From Poriferisodalis sp965262965 (GTDB lineage: Bacteria > Actinomycetota > Acidimicrobiia > Acidimicrobiales > Poriferisodalaceae): DNA of 64,000 nucleotides. Positions 6,671 through 14,056 of the stretch are shown here, piece after piece. Where the stretch lies: NCBI RefSeq assembly GCF_965262965.1, contig NZ_OZ253573.1, positions 2,108,001 through 2,172,000 of the forward strand. Direction: 5' to 3'. Every line of letters begins with the position of its first letter. Position 1 is the stretch's first letter. The translations under genes and the position numbers were made by a program. The notes under the pieces are model-generated. The model searched no databases. It had not been told where the DNA came from and worked only from the letters and a program-made list of their open reading frames with translations.

Positions 6671-8590
6671 ATGAAGCGCTCAGACGTTCGCACCGATTCG
6701 GCGGCGGGAATGCCGACTGGCTCGATGCCGGCGAGCGACGCGGCCGTGGCCGCTCCACCCGCGCTGTCGTCGCCGGCTGGGCCGGTGTCGCTTCGGGTTG
6801 AGCCGGTTGAGGCGGCATCGATCGCGGTGCCGCCGGTCGGTCCGGTGTCGCTTCGGGTTGAGCCGGTTGAGGCGGTGTCGCTCGCGGTGCCGCCGGTCGG
6901 TCCGGTGTTGCTGGTGGAGGGTGTGTTGTCGGTGCTGTGCGGGGCGCGTGACATCGTCGCGCGGGCGTCGCGGGTGCCGTTGGGCGATGCCGGCTGCGAC
7001 ACGCTCGCCGATGTCATCGACGTGGCGTCTCGGCTGCGCTCCGCCACCGACGCGGTGGTGCTCTCAGCGACTGCTGCGCTCGAGGCCGCCCGTGCGGGGT
7101 CGGGCCGTACTGCGCTGGTGGGCCGGGCGCGGCTGAGCAAGCGCAACGCCAAGCGCACCGTCGAGGCCAGCGAGCAGGTCGCTCGGATGCCGAACGTGGC
7201 ACGCGGCCTCGCGGCGGGCGAGCTGAACGTCGAGCACGCCCAGGTACTTGCCGACGCTGCGCGGCGCACCAGCGCCGACGCGGTCGATTCCGCAGCCGAG
7301 TTGCTCGAAGCCGCCGCGCAGGTGTCGCCTGAGACGCTGCGCGACCAAGCCCGCAGGTTCGCGGCCCGTCACGACCCCGACGCTGCTGAGTGCGAGCTGG
7401 GCCGTCAGCGCCGCGCACGGTGCGCGTCGTTGTTTGTTGACGAGTCGACTGGGATGGGTGTGCTGCACGCCGAGTTCGACCCGGTCAGCTTCACGTTCGT
7501 GCGCCAGGCACTCGAGAACTACAACGACGCCTTGTGGCGTCTCGACGGCGGACGCGACGGCACACCGGGCCAGATTCGCGACAATCGCCAACGCCTCGCC
7601 GACAGCCTCTTCGAAATGGTCACCGACCGCAACGCCCTAGCCACCATCGACCACCCCGCCGCACACAACCCCGACACCGACCGCCGCCCACGAACCAATG
7701 ACAGCCACGACAGACGCAGCGACGCCGCCCAAGGCCGCGACAGCGATGCCGGCCATGGCGGGCACTGCGATGCCGGCCATGGCGGGCACTGCGATGCCGA
7801 GCACGACGGACACTGCGATGCCGCCCATGGCCGCGACAGCGATGCCGGCCATGGCGGGCACTGCGATGCCGGCCATGGCGGGCACTGCGATGCCGAGCAC
7901 GACGGGCACTGCGATACCGGCCATGGCGGGCACTGCGATGCCGAGCACGACGGACGAAGCGATCACGGCCACGGCCGCAACGCACATGCCCACGACCGCA
8001 CCGAACGCCCTCGCGACGGCGGTGCCGGCGATGCGAGGCTCGGCTCGGGCGGCGATGGCGCCTCCCACAGCCCAGCGGGCCGCTCGATCGATCGGTGGCG
8101 ACCCGCCCAAGCACCCAACCAGCTCATCATCATCGCCGAGACCGGCGTCATCGACGGCACCAAACCCCACGGGCTCTGCGAACTCCTCGGCACCGGACCC
8201 GTCCCACCCGCAATCCTCGACAACCTCTCACCCGACACCCGCATCCGCGGCGCACTGTTCGACACCAACGGAGAAATCCTGTGGCTCGGACGCAGCCACC
8301 GACACGCCAACGCCGCCCAACACCTCGCCATCGCGATACGCGACCGCGGCTGCGTGCTGTGCCGCGCACCCATGCACCGCTGCCACGACCACCACATCAA
8401 CGAATGGGCCGCCGACAACGGCACCACCGACATCCCGAATCTGGCAGCCCTGTGCAACGACTGCCACGCCAAGCTCCACAACAACAACGAGCGCCTCGAG
8501 CGGCGCACCGCCCCGCGCCGATGGACCACCACACCCCGAACGAACACCACCGGCCAAACCAACGACACAACACCCACAGCGCCGCCGTGA
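6671..8590 (+). CDS. DUF222 (13E12-type) HNH endonuclease with His/Cys-rich repeats
   Basis: A 639-residue protein. Residues about 75-330 are the helical DUF222 domain; about 557-601 form the HNH nuclease (CVLC, HDHHINEW, NLAALCNDCHAKLH), with Zn-binding Cys pairs and the metal-binding His. Between them lies a low-complexity linker, residues about 351-430, made of ten octapeptides of the type DAGHGGHC. Near the N-terminus a 20-residue unit (PVSLRVEPVEA...) is doubled. Start at ATG 6671 has no ribosome site; a TATAAC box about 30 bases upstream may give a very short leader. DUF222/HNH genes are multicopy in actinomycetes and of unproven role, often suspected to be homing-like nucleases. Its placement inside IS630-type ends supports a mobile nature. 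Confidence 0.88.
   Translation: MKRSDVRTDSAAGMPTGSMPASDAAVAAPPALSSPAGPVSLRVEPVEAASIAVPPVGPVSLRVEPVEAVSLAVPPVGPVLLVEGVLSVLCGARDIVARASRVPLGDAGCDTLADVIDVASRLRSATDAVVLSATAALEAARAGSGRTALVGRARLSKRNAKRTVEASEQVARMPNVARGLAAGELNVEHAQVLADAARRTSADAVDSAAELLEAAAQVSPETLRDQARRFAARHDPDAAECELGRQRRARCASLFVDESTGMGVLHAEFDPVSFTFVRQALENYNDALWRLDGGRDGTPGQIRDNRQRLADSLFEMVTDRNALATIDHPAAHNPDTDRRPRTNDSHDRRSDAAQGRDSDAGHGGHCDAGHGGHCDAEHDGHCDAAHGRDSDAGHGGHCDAGHGGHCDAEHDGHCDTGHGGHCDAEHDGRSDHGHGRNAHAHDRTERPRDGGAGDARLGSGGDGASHSPAGRSIDRWRPAQAPNQLIIIAETGVIDGTKPHGLCELLGTGPVPPAILDNLSPDTRIRGALFDTNGEILWLGRSHRHANAAQHLAIAIRDRGCVLCRAPMHRCHDHHINEWAADNGTTDIPNLAALCNDCHAKLHNNNERLERRTAPRRWTTTPRTNTTGQTNDTTPTAPP
6781..6900 (+). repeat. 60-bp tandem duplication in the HNH gene
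   Basis: Two adjacent 60-base units (6781-6840, 6841-6900) differ at only a few positions and encode two copies of a Val/Pro/Glu-rich 20-residue segment in the N-terminal tail of the DUF222/HNH protein. In frame, so the protein is only lengthened. Confidence 0.9.
7721..7960 (+). repeat. Ten 24-bp tandem repeats encoding His/Cys-rich octapeptides
   Basis: Units begin every 24 bases from 7721 (consensus GATGCCGGCCATGGCGGGCA). Encoded units follow the order C-A-A-B-C-A-A-B-A-B, with A = DAGHGGHC, B = DAEHDGHC, C = DAAHGRDS, with small variants. So 7721-7816 and 7817-7912 are copies of a 96-bp higher-order unit. The length is a multiple of 3 and the HNH frame is preserved throughout. Confidence 0.92.
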
Positions 8591-8793
8591 TCTCGCCTGC
8601 GGTCTCGGGGCGTGTGTCCCGCCGGGCCAGATTGACGACACAACAGCGACAGGGCCACAGCGCCGCCGTGACCGTGATCCCACCCCTCGCGGCCGTCGGC
8701 GTACCCGCCAACGCCACCGACGCCAGCCACACGGCGGCACACCCGCTAACGCCACACCCGGCGACAGCGCGAACGTTTGCGGTCACAGCATTA

Positions 8794-8894
8794 GGAGTGT
8801 GCTGAGCAATGCCCGAATGGCCGCTTTCGCAATTGCAAAACCACTGGTCAGAGGCTTGCGGTAGTGGCAGATTCCGAATAAATCAGCAGTCTCC
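8794..8894. repeat. 101-bp MITE, copy 2
   Basis: Same sequence and orientation as 6286-6386 except two substitutions. TA dinucleotides flank it on both sides (8792-8793 and 8895-8896). Its left TA is also the right flank of the IS630-type HNH element. Terminal inverted repeats GGAGTGTGCTGAGC / GGAGACTGCTGATT (complement of right end). Confidence 0.8.
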
Positions 8895-8896
8895 TA

Positions 8897-9354
8897 GCGG
8901 TCACCATCGGCTACTCCGACGGCCATGTGCTGTGGACTGCGGGCACCTCGACGCCCGACGTGGGTCTCGCCGGGACCAAACACGTCGTGTACAACCGCAG
9001 CGCCCAGCGCATGTGGCTGATCGAAGCGGACGGGACGCTCTTTGACACCTACCCGGTAAGCGGCCGAGCCACCAGTCCCGCCCCAGGTTCCTACAGCGTT
9101 TTCTCGAAGTCGCAGTACTCGTCGTCGCCGAAGGCCCCCGTCACCATGCGTCACATGGTGCGTTTCGTGAAGGCCACCACCGGCTGGCCATCGGGTTCCA
9201 TTCCATTCCCCGCACCTACGCCGGCCTCCCGATCCAGACCGTCGCCCAGCTCGGCCAGCCACGCTCAGCGGGATGCGTCCGCCAAGACGACACCAAAGCG
9301 CAGCAGCTCTTCGGCTGGGCGCCGATCGGGACGCCCGTGGTTGTGGTTGCCTGA
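8897..9354 (+). pseudogene. L,D-transpeptidase (YkuD), truncated and frameshifted
   Basis: The frame opening at the MITE boundary encodes VVYNRSAQRMWLIEADG and TYPVSGR, typical of secreted YkuD-type L,D-transpeptidases that crosslink peptidoglycan. Near 9182 one base is missing; the adjacent frame then gives IGFHSIPRTYAG and the catalytic SAGCVR motif, ending at TGA 9352-9354. The N-terminus with signal peptide is absent, cut at the MITE junction (8896). No start codon is available. It is a dead gene that marks where the MITE/HNH block inserted. Confidence 0.75.
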
Positions 9355-9395
9355 CCGCCCGGCTCGCCGCACTGATCGATACGCGAACCGAACTG

Positions 9396-10514
9396 TCAAA
9401 GCGCCAGGTACAGCCGGCGGCGGTGCATCAGGCCCACCACTCCGACGACGACGAGCAGGAGCACAGCCGTGTACGCCAGATGCACGCCGGACTCGCCGAA
9501 CGGCAGGGCCCCCAGCAGCCGTGCCTCGATGGATCGATCGCCGATGTGCACATGGCTGGCGGACTGCAGCAGGAAACGTTCGAGCACAAAGACCATCAGG
9601 GCATTGCGCCCAAGCGCAATGAATGGCCAGTTCCAGTCGCGCGGCTCGCCGGGACCCCGCTTGCCAGTGTCGACAAACAGATAGATCACACAGAACACAG
9701 CAAGCGCAGTCCCCGCTGCGAGCAGCACGAACGCCGGCGTCAGCAGGCGCTTGTTGGACGGGATCCACAACGATGCAGCCAATCCGCCCACGAAGCACAG
9801 CCCGGCCAGCACGCCGATCCGGGCCAACGTCTGCAGCCGGTTCGACCGGCCGTACCGCCGCAGCAGCACACCGGCCGCATAGCCGTACAGAACCAGCGAC
9901 GAAGCCGCGAGCGACGCCACGATGCCCTCAGGGTCCCACCCGGCCTGTCCAGCTCGATACACGTGGCTGGTACCGAGGATCCCTGTGTCCACGTCGAGGT
10001 ACGGACTGCAGCGTCCGGCTGGCGTACATGACATGTCGAGACCCAGGCCGTACAGCCCAATGATTCCGGTCGCGGCCACCAGAAGCCACCAGATCTTCTC
10101 TTCGCCAAGAACGGCTCTGCTCGCAAGCACCACCACAGCCGCGCCGGCCCCGGCGACGCCGATCATCTGCAAGACGCCGGTGAAGCGCAGCGTGGACAGG
10201 TCCAGCCACGAAGCGCCGTATGCGTTGTACACGAGACCGACCGCGACCAGCAGCACCAGCCGGCGGACCAGGCGCCAATACATCGCCCGCGTCGGCGCAT
10301 CCCGCAGCAGGAACGACAGGCTCAGCCCGCTCGTCACGAGAAAAGTAGGGAAGAGCCAATCAGACGCCGTCAGCCCATCCCATTCGGCATGGCGAAGCCA
10401 GGGAAAACCAGCCAGACCCGTGGCCGGCGTGAACAGCATGAGGCCCAGCACGGCACCCCGAAACGTGTCGACAGATGCAAACCGCCCACGCTTCGGTGCA
10501 ATCTCAGCGCTCAT
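9396..10514 (-). CDS. Membrane acyltransferase of the NagX/HGSNAT type
   Basis: A 372-residue protein with about ten hydrophobic segments. The N-terminal SVDTFRGAVLGLMLF and SDWLFPTFLVTSGLSLSF are the conserved opening of heparan-alpha-glucosaminide N-acetyltransferase-like (DUF1624/DUF5009) proteins, which acylate amino sugars across a membrane. A Cys pair (SCTPAGRC, about residues 160-167) is probably exposed. Its ATG at 10514 overlaps the stop of the upstream PIG-L-type deacetylase gene (ATGA), so the two are co-translated; together they suggest removal and replacement of acyl groups on an extracellular amino sugar. Substrate unknown. Confidence 0.75.
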   Translation of the reverse strand: MSAEIAPKRGRFASVDTFRGAVLGLMLFTPATGLAGFPWLRHAEWDGLTASDWLFPTFLVTSGLSLSFLLRDAPTRAMYWRLVRRLVLLVAVGLVYNAYGASWLDLSTLRFTGVLQMIGVAGAGAAVVVLASRAVLGEEKIWWLLVAATGIIGLYGLGLDMSCTPAGRCSPYLDVDTGILGTSHVYRAGQAGWDPEGIVASLAASSLVLYGYAAGVLLRRYGRSNRLQTLARIGVLAGLCFVGGLAASLWIPSNKRLLTPAFVLLAAGTALAVFCVIYLFVDTGKRGPGEPRDWNWPFIALGRNALMVFVLERFLLQSASHVHIGDRSIEARLLGALPFGESGVHLAYTAVLLLVVVGVVGLMHRRRLYLAL

Positions 10515-11473
10515 GACGAGCTGAACCGCACTCGGAACGCCTGATCACGGTGAAAGAGCTCGCCCTGCCCGGAGTAATCCCCAGGCCAATAGCCAGGACC
10601 CTCGCCCCACAACCACCCATAGTTGACGACATGTGCACCAAGACGCGACGACCCAGATGTCTCGAATGCATCGTCGAAGTGCGCATATGACACCTGGGCA
10701 ACTCGAGCGACGCCGGGGTCAGAGTCGCAACTTGCGGCAGCTTGATAGCCAATGTCGAAGTCTGTGTCCCACAGCGCTTCGTACACCGCGAGATGGTCGT
10801 CGTGGGTATACACGAAGCAGCCGGAGTACGAGCTGTTCCAGTAGCTCGCTCCGATCAGGCTTCCGTTCGGCAAGGATTTGTTGATTCCAAGGGTCGATCG
10901 GTTGTCCCGAACCGTCTTGACGGCCCACTCGACTTCCTCGTCAGTCAAGTCGCCGTCGCCGAGGTTGAACCACACCACGGCGGCAACCTCCGAGATCCAC
11001 ACCTTGGCAGTGCGGTCCGAGACACAGCCCTCGGCGTCGTGCCGACAAATCGTGTAACCAAGCGAATCGAACGGGCCCTTGACACCTTCGAATGTGAACG
11101 AAGACGGCAGACCGTCGTCGCCGGGCGCCATTCCGGCGATGAAGTCGAAGAACGAGTTCTGGCGGGCTGACTCGCACGACGATGTCCACTTGCCAGCAGG
11201 CCAAGGAGAGGGCGATGCCTCTCCAGTCCCCTCGTCATATCCCGGCGAAGCGCAATACGCGGTCTGCTCACCGATGGTCAGCATGATGAAGACCTTGTAC
11301 GCATCGGGCGAGTTCTCGATCAGCGACCACGCCTGCATCTCGTCGTCGGGGTGCGGGACCACGATGTAGCTCATCTCGTCGAGGCCGCCCGCGCCCGTCG
11401 ACCCGAGGCGCTCTCCCGGCGAACACCCGACCGCGAGCAGCAGCAGCAACGCACCAGTCAGCAGCGGTTTCAT
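10511..11473 (-). CDS. Secreted PIG-L/LmbE-type deacetylase lipoprotein
   Basis: A 320-residue protein. Residues 1-17 form a lipoprotein signal (LLLLLAVGC, Cys17 the lipidation site). VVPHPDDEM (about residues 38-46) is the Zn-binding PHPDD motif of LmbE/PIG-L N-acetyl-sugar deacetylases; a second motif with His occurs near YTHDDHLAVYEA (about 215). Several Cys pairs fit an extracytoplasmic enzyme. It is the first full gene of an operon with the membrane acyltransferase downstream (4-base overlap). The start overlaps the stop of a 25-codon upstream ORF created by a 74-bp duplication of its own 5' end. Confidence 0.78.
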   Translation of the reverse strand: MKPLLTGALLLLLAVGCSPGERLGSTGAGGLDEMSYIVVPHPDDEMQAWSLIENSPDAYKVFIMLTIGEQTAYCASPGYDEGTGEASPSPWPAGKWTSSCESARQNSFFDFIAGMAPGDDGLPSSFTFEGVKGPFDSLGYTICRHDAEGCVSDRTAKVWISEVAAVVWFNLGDGDLTDEEVEWAVKTVRDNRSTLGINKSLPNGSLIGASYWNSSYSGCFVYTHDDHLAVYEALWDTDFDIGYQAAASCDSDPGVARVAQVSYAHFDDAFETSGSSRLGAHVVNYGWLWGEGPGYWPGDYSGQGELFHRDQAFRVRFSSS

Positions 11474-11547
11474 TGCACCCTGTCCAACGGCACCACTGCC
11501 TCAGGGCCGGCCTCCCGCAGCAACGCACCAGTCAGCAGCGGTTTCAT
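11470..11547 (-). CDS. 25-codon upstream ORF formed by duplication of the deacetylase start
   Basis: About 37 bases covering the start region of the deacetylase gene (11443-11479) recur 74 bases upstream (11517-11553). The upstream copy gives a second ATG (11547) with a strong GGGAGG site, and its frame reads MKPLLTGALL, then 15 different residues, ending in TGA that overlaps the real ATG (ATGA). The real start itself has a weaker site. Translation of the deacetylase may therefore be coupled to this short ORF. Confidence 0.5.
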   Translation of the reverse strand: MKPLLTGALLREAGPEAVVPLDRVQ

Positions 11548-11663
11548 TGCACCTCCCCCGCCGCCCGGCTCATGAACCCACCGTACGCAGGGCGAGGCCA
11601 TGACCGCAGGTGTGGCCTCATCGCACCTCTAGTGCTGTGTCCGCAAACGTTTGCGCGCTTTGG

Positions 11664-12557
11664 TCAGGCGGCTTGTTTGGTGGGTCTGCCCCAGCGGTGT
11701 TGTTTTTCGGATCGGGTTCTGGCTCGTTCGCGTCGTTGGGCTGCGAGCAGTTCGGGTGAGCGTTTGTTGGCGTTGCGCCAGCGCAGGTAGGCGTGCAGCG
11801 CGCGGGTGAGCACGGTGTGGTTGGGGTGGTCGGAGTTGTTGAGCACGAACTCGCGCAGCGGCCCGAAGTGCGCTTCGATGGGGTTCGCCCATGAGCTGTA
11901 GGTCGGGGTGAAGCACAGCTCGACTTTGTTGCGCTTGGCCCATCTGGCGATGTCGGTGCGGTTGTGGGCGGACAGGTTGTCCAAGATCACATAGACCCAG
12001 CCGCCGTCGGGGCGCCGGGCGCGGATGGTCTTGAGCGCCGCGAGAGTGTTGGCCGCGGACTTGCGGTGCCGCACGACGCCCCACAGCTCGTCGTCGCCGA
12101 CGCTGTAGCAGCCGTGGAACTGGCGCACGCCGTGGAGCTTGTTGTAGTTCGCGCGCAGCCGCTGGGGACGCGACCGCGGCGCCCAGCACGCCCCGCCGGT
12201 CGGGCGAATGGCCAGCGGCCCGAACTCGTCGAACGCGAACACCCGGTCCGGGGCCTTGTCGGTCACATGCTCGATGCGGTCCAGCTTCGCGTCACGGTCA
12301 GGGTCGTTGGACTCCTTCCAGGTCTTGGTGCGCTGGAACGTGATGCCTGACTCGGTGAGGATCTCGTGCAGCCGCTGCCGGCCGACGCGCACCACCCGGG
12401 TCGGGTTGTCGGCCAGATACGCCGCGAGCTTGCGGACGCTCCACCGCGTGAACGGCTGGCCCAGCTTCTTTGGGCGGGTGCGGGCCGTCTCGACGATGAA
12501 CGCATCATCGTCAGTCGTGATCCGGCGGGGACGGCCACCCGCCCACTGAGGGACCCG
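11664..12557 (-). CDS. IS630 transposase, DDE catalytic part
   Basis: The frame is open from about 12557 to the stop at 11664, with the first ATG at 12395. It includes PQWAGGRPRR, RWSVRKLAAYL, then the catalytic core: VFAFDEFGPL (first Asp), YVILDNLSAHN (second Asp) and SSWANPIEAHFGPLRE (Glu), the order and spacing of IS630/Tc1-like enzymes. A basic C-terminal tail follows. If joined to the upstream frame it would make a protein of about 375 residues, normal for the family. Confidence 0.85.
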   Translation of the reverse strand, partial: RVPQWAGGRPRRITTDDDAFIVETARTRPKKLGQPFTRWSVRKLAAYLADNPTRVVRVGRQRLHEILTESGITFQRTKTWKESNDPDRDAKLDRIEHVTDKAPDRVFAFDEFGPLAIRPTGGACWAPRSRPQRLRANYNKLHGVRQFHGCYSVGDDELWGVVRHRKSAANTLAALKTIRARRPDGGWVYVILDNLSAHNRTDIARWAKRNKVELCFTPTYSSWANPIEAHFGPLREFVLNNSDHPNHTVLTRALHAYLRWRNANKRSPELLAAQRRERARTRSEKQHRWGRPTKQAA

Positions 12558-12795
12558 ACGACGCCATCCCCGACTCGTTGAACCTGTGGATCATCTCGCG
12601 CACCCGATCAGGCGACGTCGCCGCCAACTGCGCGATCACCGCCACCGAGTTCCCGCCCGCCGACGCATGGACCACCACCCCACGCCGCCATCGCACATGA
12701 GACCCCGGCGACTTGCCGGCGCCGCGACGCACGATCCGCTGCAACGCCTGGCCTTCTTCATGGGTCAACCGACGGACCCGAACACGCTCACTCAT
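12511..12795 (-). CDS. IS630 transposase, N-terminal HTH part
   Basis: From ATG 12795 the frame encodes a helix-turn-helix region (RLTHEEGQALQRIV; AATSPDRVREMIHRFNESG) as in the DNA-binding half of IS630 transposases. It then leaves frame after about 75 residues and stops at 12511; the homologous continuation (PQWAGGRPRRITTDDDAF) is in the frame one base further (+1). Either a programmed shift at the GTCGTCGGGTCC stretch joins the two parts, or the copy carries a frameshift mutation. Confidence 0.7.
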   Translation of the reverse strand: MSERVRVRRLTHEEGQALQRIVRRGAGKSPGSHVRWRRGVVVHASAGGNSVAVIAQLAATSPDRVREMIHRFNESGMASSGPSVGGWPSPPDHD

Positions 12796-12867
12796 ACCCC
12801 CGACCAAACCACAAACCACACCCCGCCACGCGGACACCAACCCGACGAACGTTTGCGGACACAGCAC

Positions 12868-13094
12868 TAGTCAATCATGGACGCCGCGTCGCGAGTAGCC
12901 GATAATTCCGCTTGAAAGACCGAAACTACTCGTCAGTTCGATACCAGATTACGCCAGACTCGAAGGAATACTAATTCTACACTCGCTAGCATCTAGGCCT
13001 GCGTCAGGCAAAGTCAACCTGTCAGGCACGAGTCTGAACGATCTCGATTGCAAAATGGCTTGACGCCAATTATTCCAGCGACTAGCACTTGCCC
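12868..13094. other. AT-richer intergenic stretch before the restriction-modification pair
   Basis: No gene. The base composition is clearly lower in GC than the surroundings. A TATGCT box at 13129-13134 lies just before the GTG at 13140 and could drive a leaderless transcript of the methyltransferase gene. Confidence 0.4.
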
Positions 13095-14021
13095 ATGGAA
13101 ATCCGTTCAGCGAATGCGCGCCGCGGCTATGCTGACCAAGTGCTTCAGCTGACACTGCCGAGCCTTGACGAAAGCCAAAGGCCGATTGCTCCTTTCAAGA
13201 CCCAGCTTCTCAAGTGGATCGGCAACAAGCAGCGTTTTGCCCACGAGATCATTGCGTGTTTCCCGCACAAGTTCGGTACTTATGTTGAGCCGTTTCTCGG
13301 AAGCGGCGCGGTACTGGCTACATTGGCACCCGAGAGGGCGGTGGCGGCTGATGCATTCTGGCCGCTGATCGACATCTTTGTGGCACTTCACGAACGACCA
13401 GACGAGCTGCGTGAATGGTATCGGTCACGCTGGGAACTCATGAACTCGGTTGGCAAGAAGGTGGCCTACGAGCGGATACGCGCCTCATATAACACGCGAC
13501 CCAATGCAGCCGATCTTCTTTTCCTGAGTCGTGCCTGCTACGGAGGTGTGATCCGGTTCCGCAAGGATGGCCACATGTCGACTCCATGCGGCGCGCATTC
13601 GCCCATCGCTCCCGAGTCGTTCTCACGGCGCGTCTCGATCTGGTCCCAGAGAACCGCAGGGACCCGATTCCTGCACCAAGATTTCAGAGACACCATGGCA
13701 CAAGCGGCCGAGGGCGATCTGATCTACTGCGATCCGCCGTACTCCCACACGCAGAGCATCATCTACGGTGCCCAATCGTTCGATCTCGCCGATCTCGTCG
13801 ACTCGATCGCGGACTGCAAGCGGCGAGGCATCTTTGTCGCGTTGAGCATCGACGGCAGCAAGGCGTCGGGTCGCACCGTCGTCGAGTTCGATTTCCCGTC
13901 CGGCCTCTTCGAACGCGAAGTCGGCGTGAACTGCGGGCGGTCAATGTTAAAGCGCTTTCAGATGGCGGGAAGCTCCCTTGAGCACGAAGTCGTCACCGAC
14001 AGGCTCCTGCTGACATACTGA
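13095..14021 (+). CDS. DNA N6-adenine methyltransferase (D12/Dam class) of a type II system
   Basis: A 308-residue protein from ATG 13095. LLKWIGNKQRFAHEI and YVEPFLGSGAVLATL (SAM-binding motif I region) and YCDPPYSHTQ (catalytic DPPY motif, about residue 215) identify a D12-class adenine methyltransferase. It would protect host DNA from the nuclease encoded 35 bases downstream. The in-frame GTG at 13140, preceded by TATGCT 6 bases earlier, is an attractive alternative (leaderless) start, removing 15 poorly conserved residues. The gene pair sits between an IS630 and an ISAzo13 copy and is lower in GC than its neighbours, signs of transfer. The target sequence cannot be read. Confidence 0.85.
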   Translation: MEIRSANARRGYADQVLQLTLPSLDESQRPIAPFKTQLLKWIGNKQRFAHEIIACFPHKFGTYVEPFLGSGAVLATLAPERAVAADAFWPLIDIFVALHERPDELREWYRSRWELMNSVGKKVAYERIRASYNTRPNAADLLFLSRACYGGVIRFRKDGHMSTPCGAHSPIAPESFSRRVSIWSQRTAGTRFLHQDFRDTMAQAAEGDLIYCDPPYSHTQSIIYGAQSFDLADLVDSIADCKRRGIFVALSIDGSKASGRTVVEFDFPSGLFEREVGVNCGRSMLKRFQMAGSSLEHEVVTDRLLLTY

Positions 14022-14056
14022 CTCCCGTTTCTGGGTACCCACCTAGGGAGTCAAGA

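Larger units (their letters stand above)
6389..8791 (+). mobile_element. IS630-type non-autonomous element carrying a DUF222/HNH gene
   Basis: Inverted repeats TGCTGTGACCGCAAACGTT.. (6390-6417, 28 bp) and its complement (8763-8790) differ at one position. They match the ends of the IS630 element at 11632-12867 (GTGCTGTGTCCGCAAACGTT) in all but one of the first 20 bases. The right side is followed by TA (8792-8793) and the left preceded by CA (6387-6388), close to the TA duplication of IS630. The only gene inside is the HNH nuclease gene; there is no transposase. So it looks like a passenger-carrying element that the nearby IS630 transposase could move in trans. The 280 bases before the gene and 170 after it hold no further gene. 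Confidence 0.7.
11632..12867 (-). mobile_element. IS630-family element with TA duplication
   Basis: Ends GTGCTGTGTCCGCAAACGTT (11632 onward) and its complement up to 12867; TA on each side (11630-11631, 12868-12869). The 1,236-bp element carries the transposase in two overlapping frames. Its ends match those of the HNH-carrying element at 6389-8791. Confidence 0.9.

Noticed and set aside
7721..7960. Tandem repeats considered as a CRISPR array
   Set aside because: Units are directly adjacent with no spacers and lie inside a conserved coding frame.
7698..8864. Long plus-strand ORF in another frame across the HNH gene (repeat MPAMAGTA)
   Set aside because: It is the shadow of the 24-bp repeats in frame 3; the DUF222/HNH frame has recognisable domains on both sides of the array.
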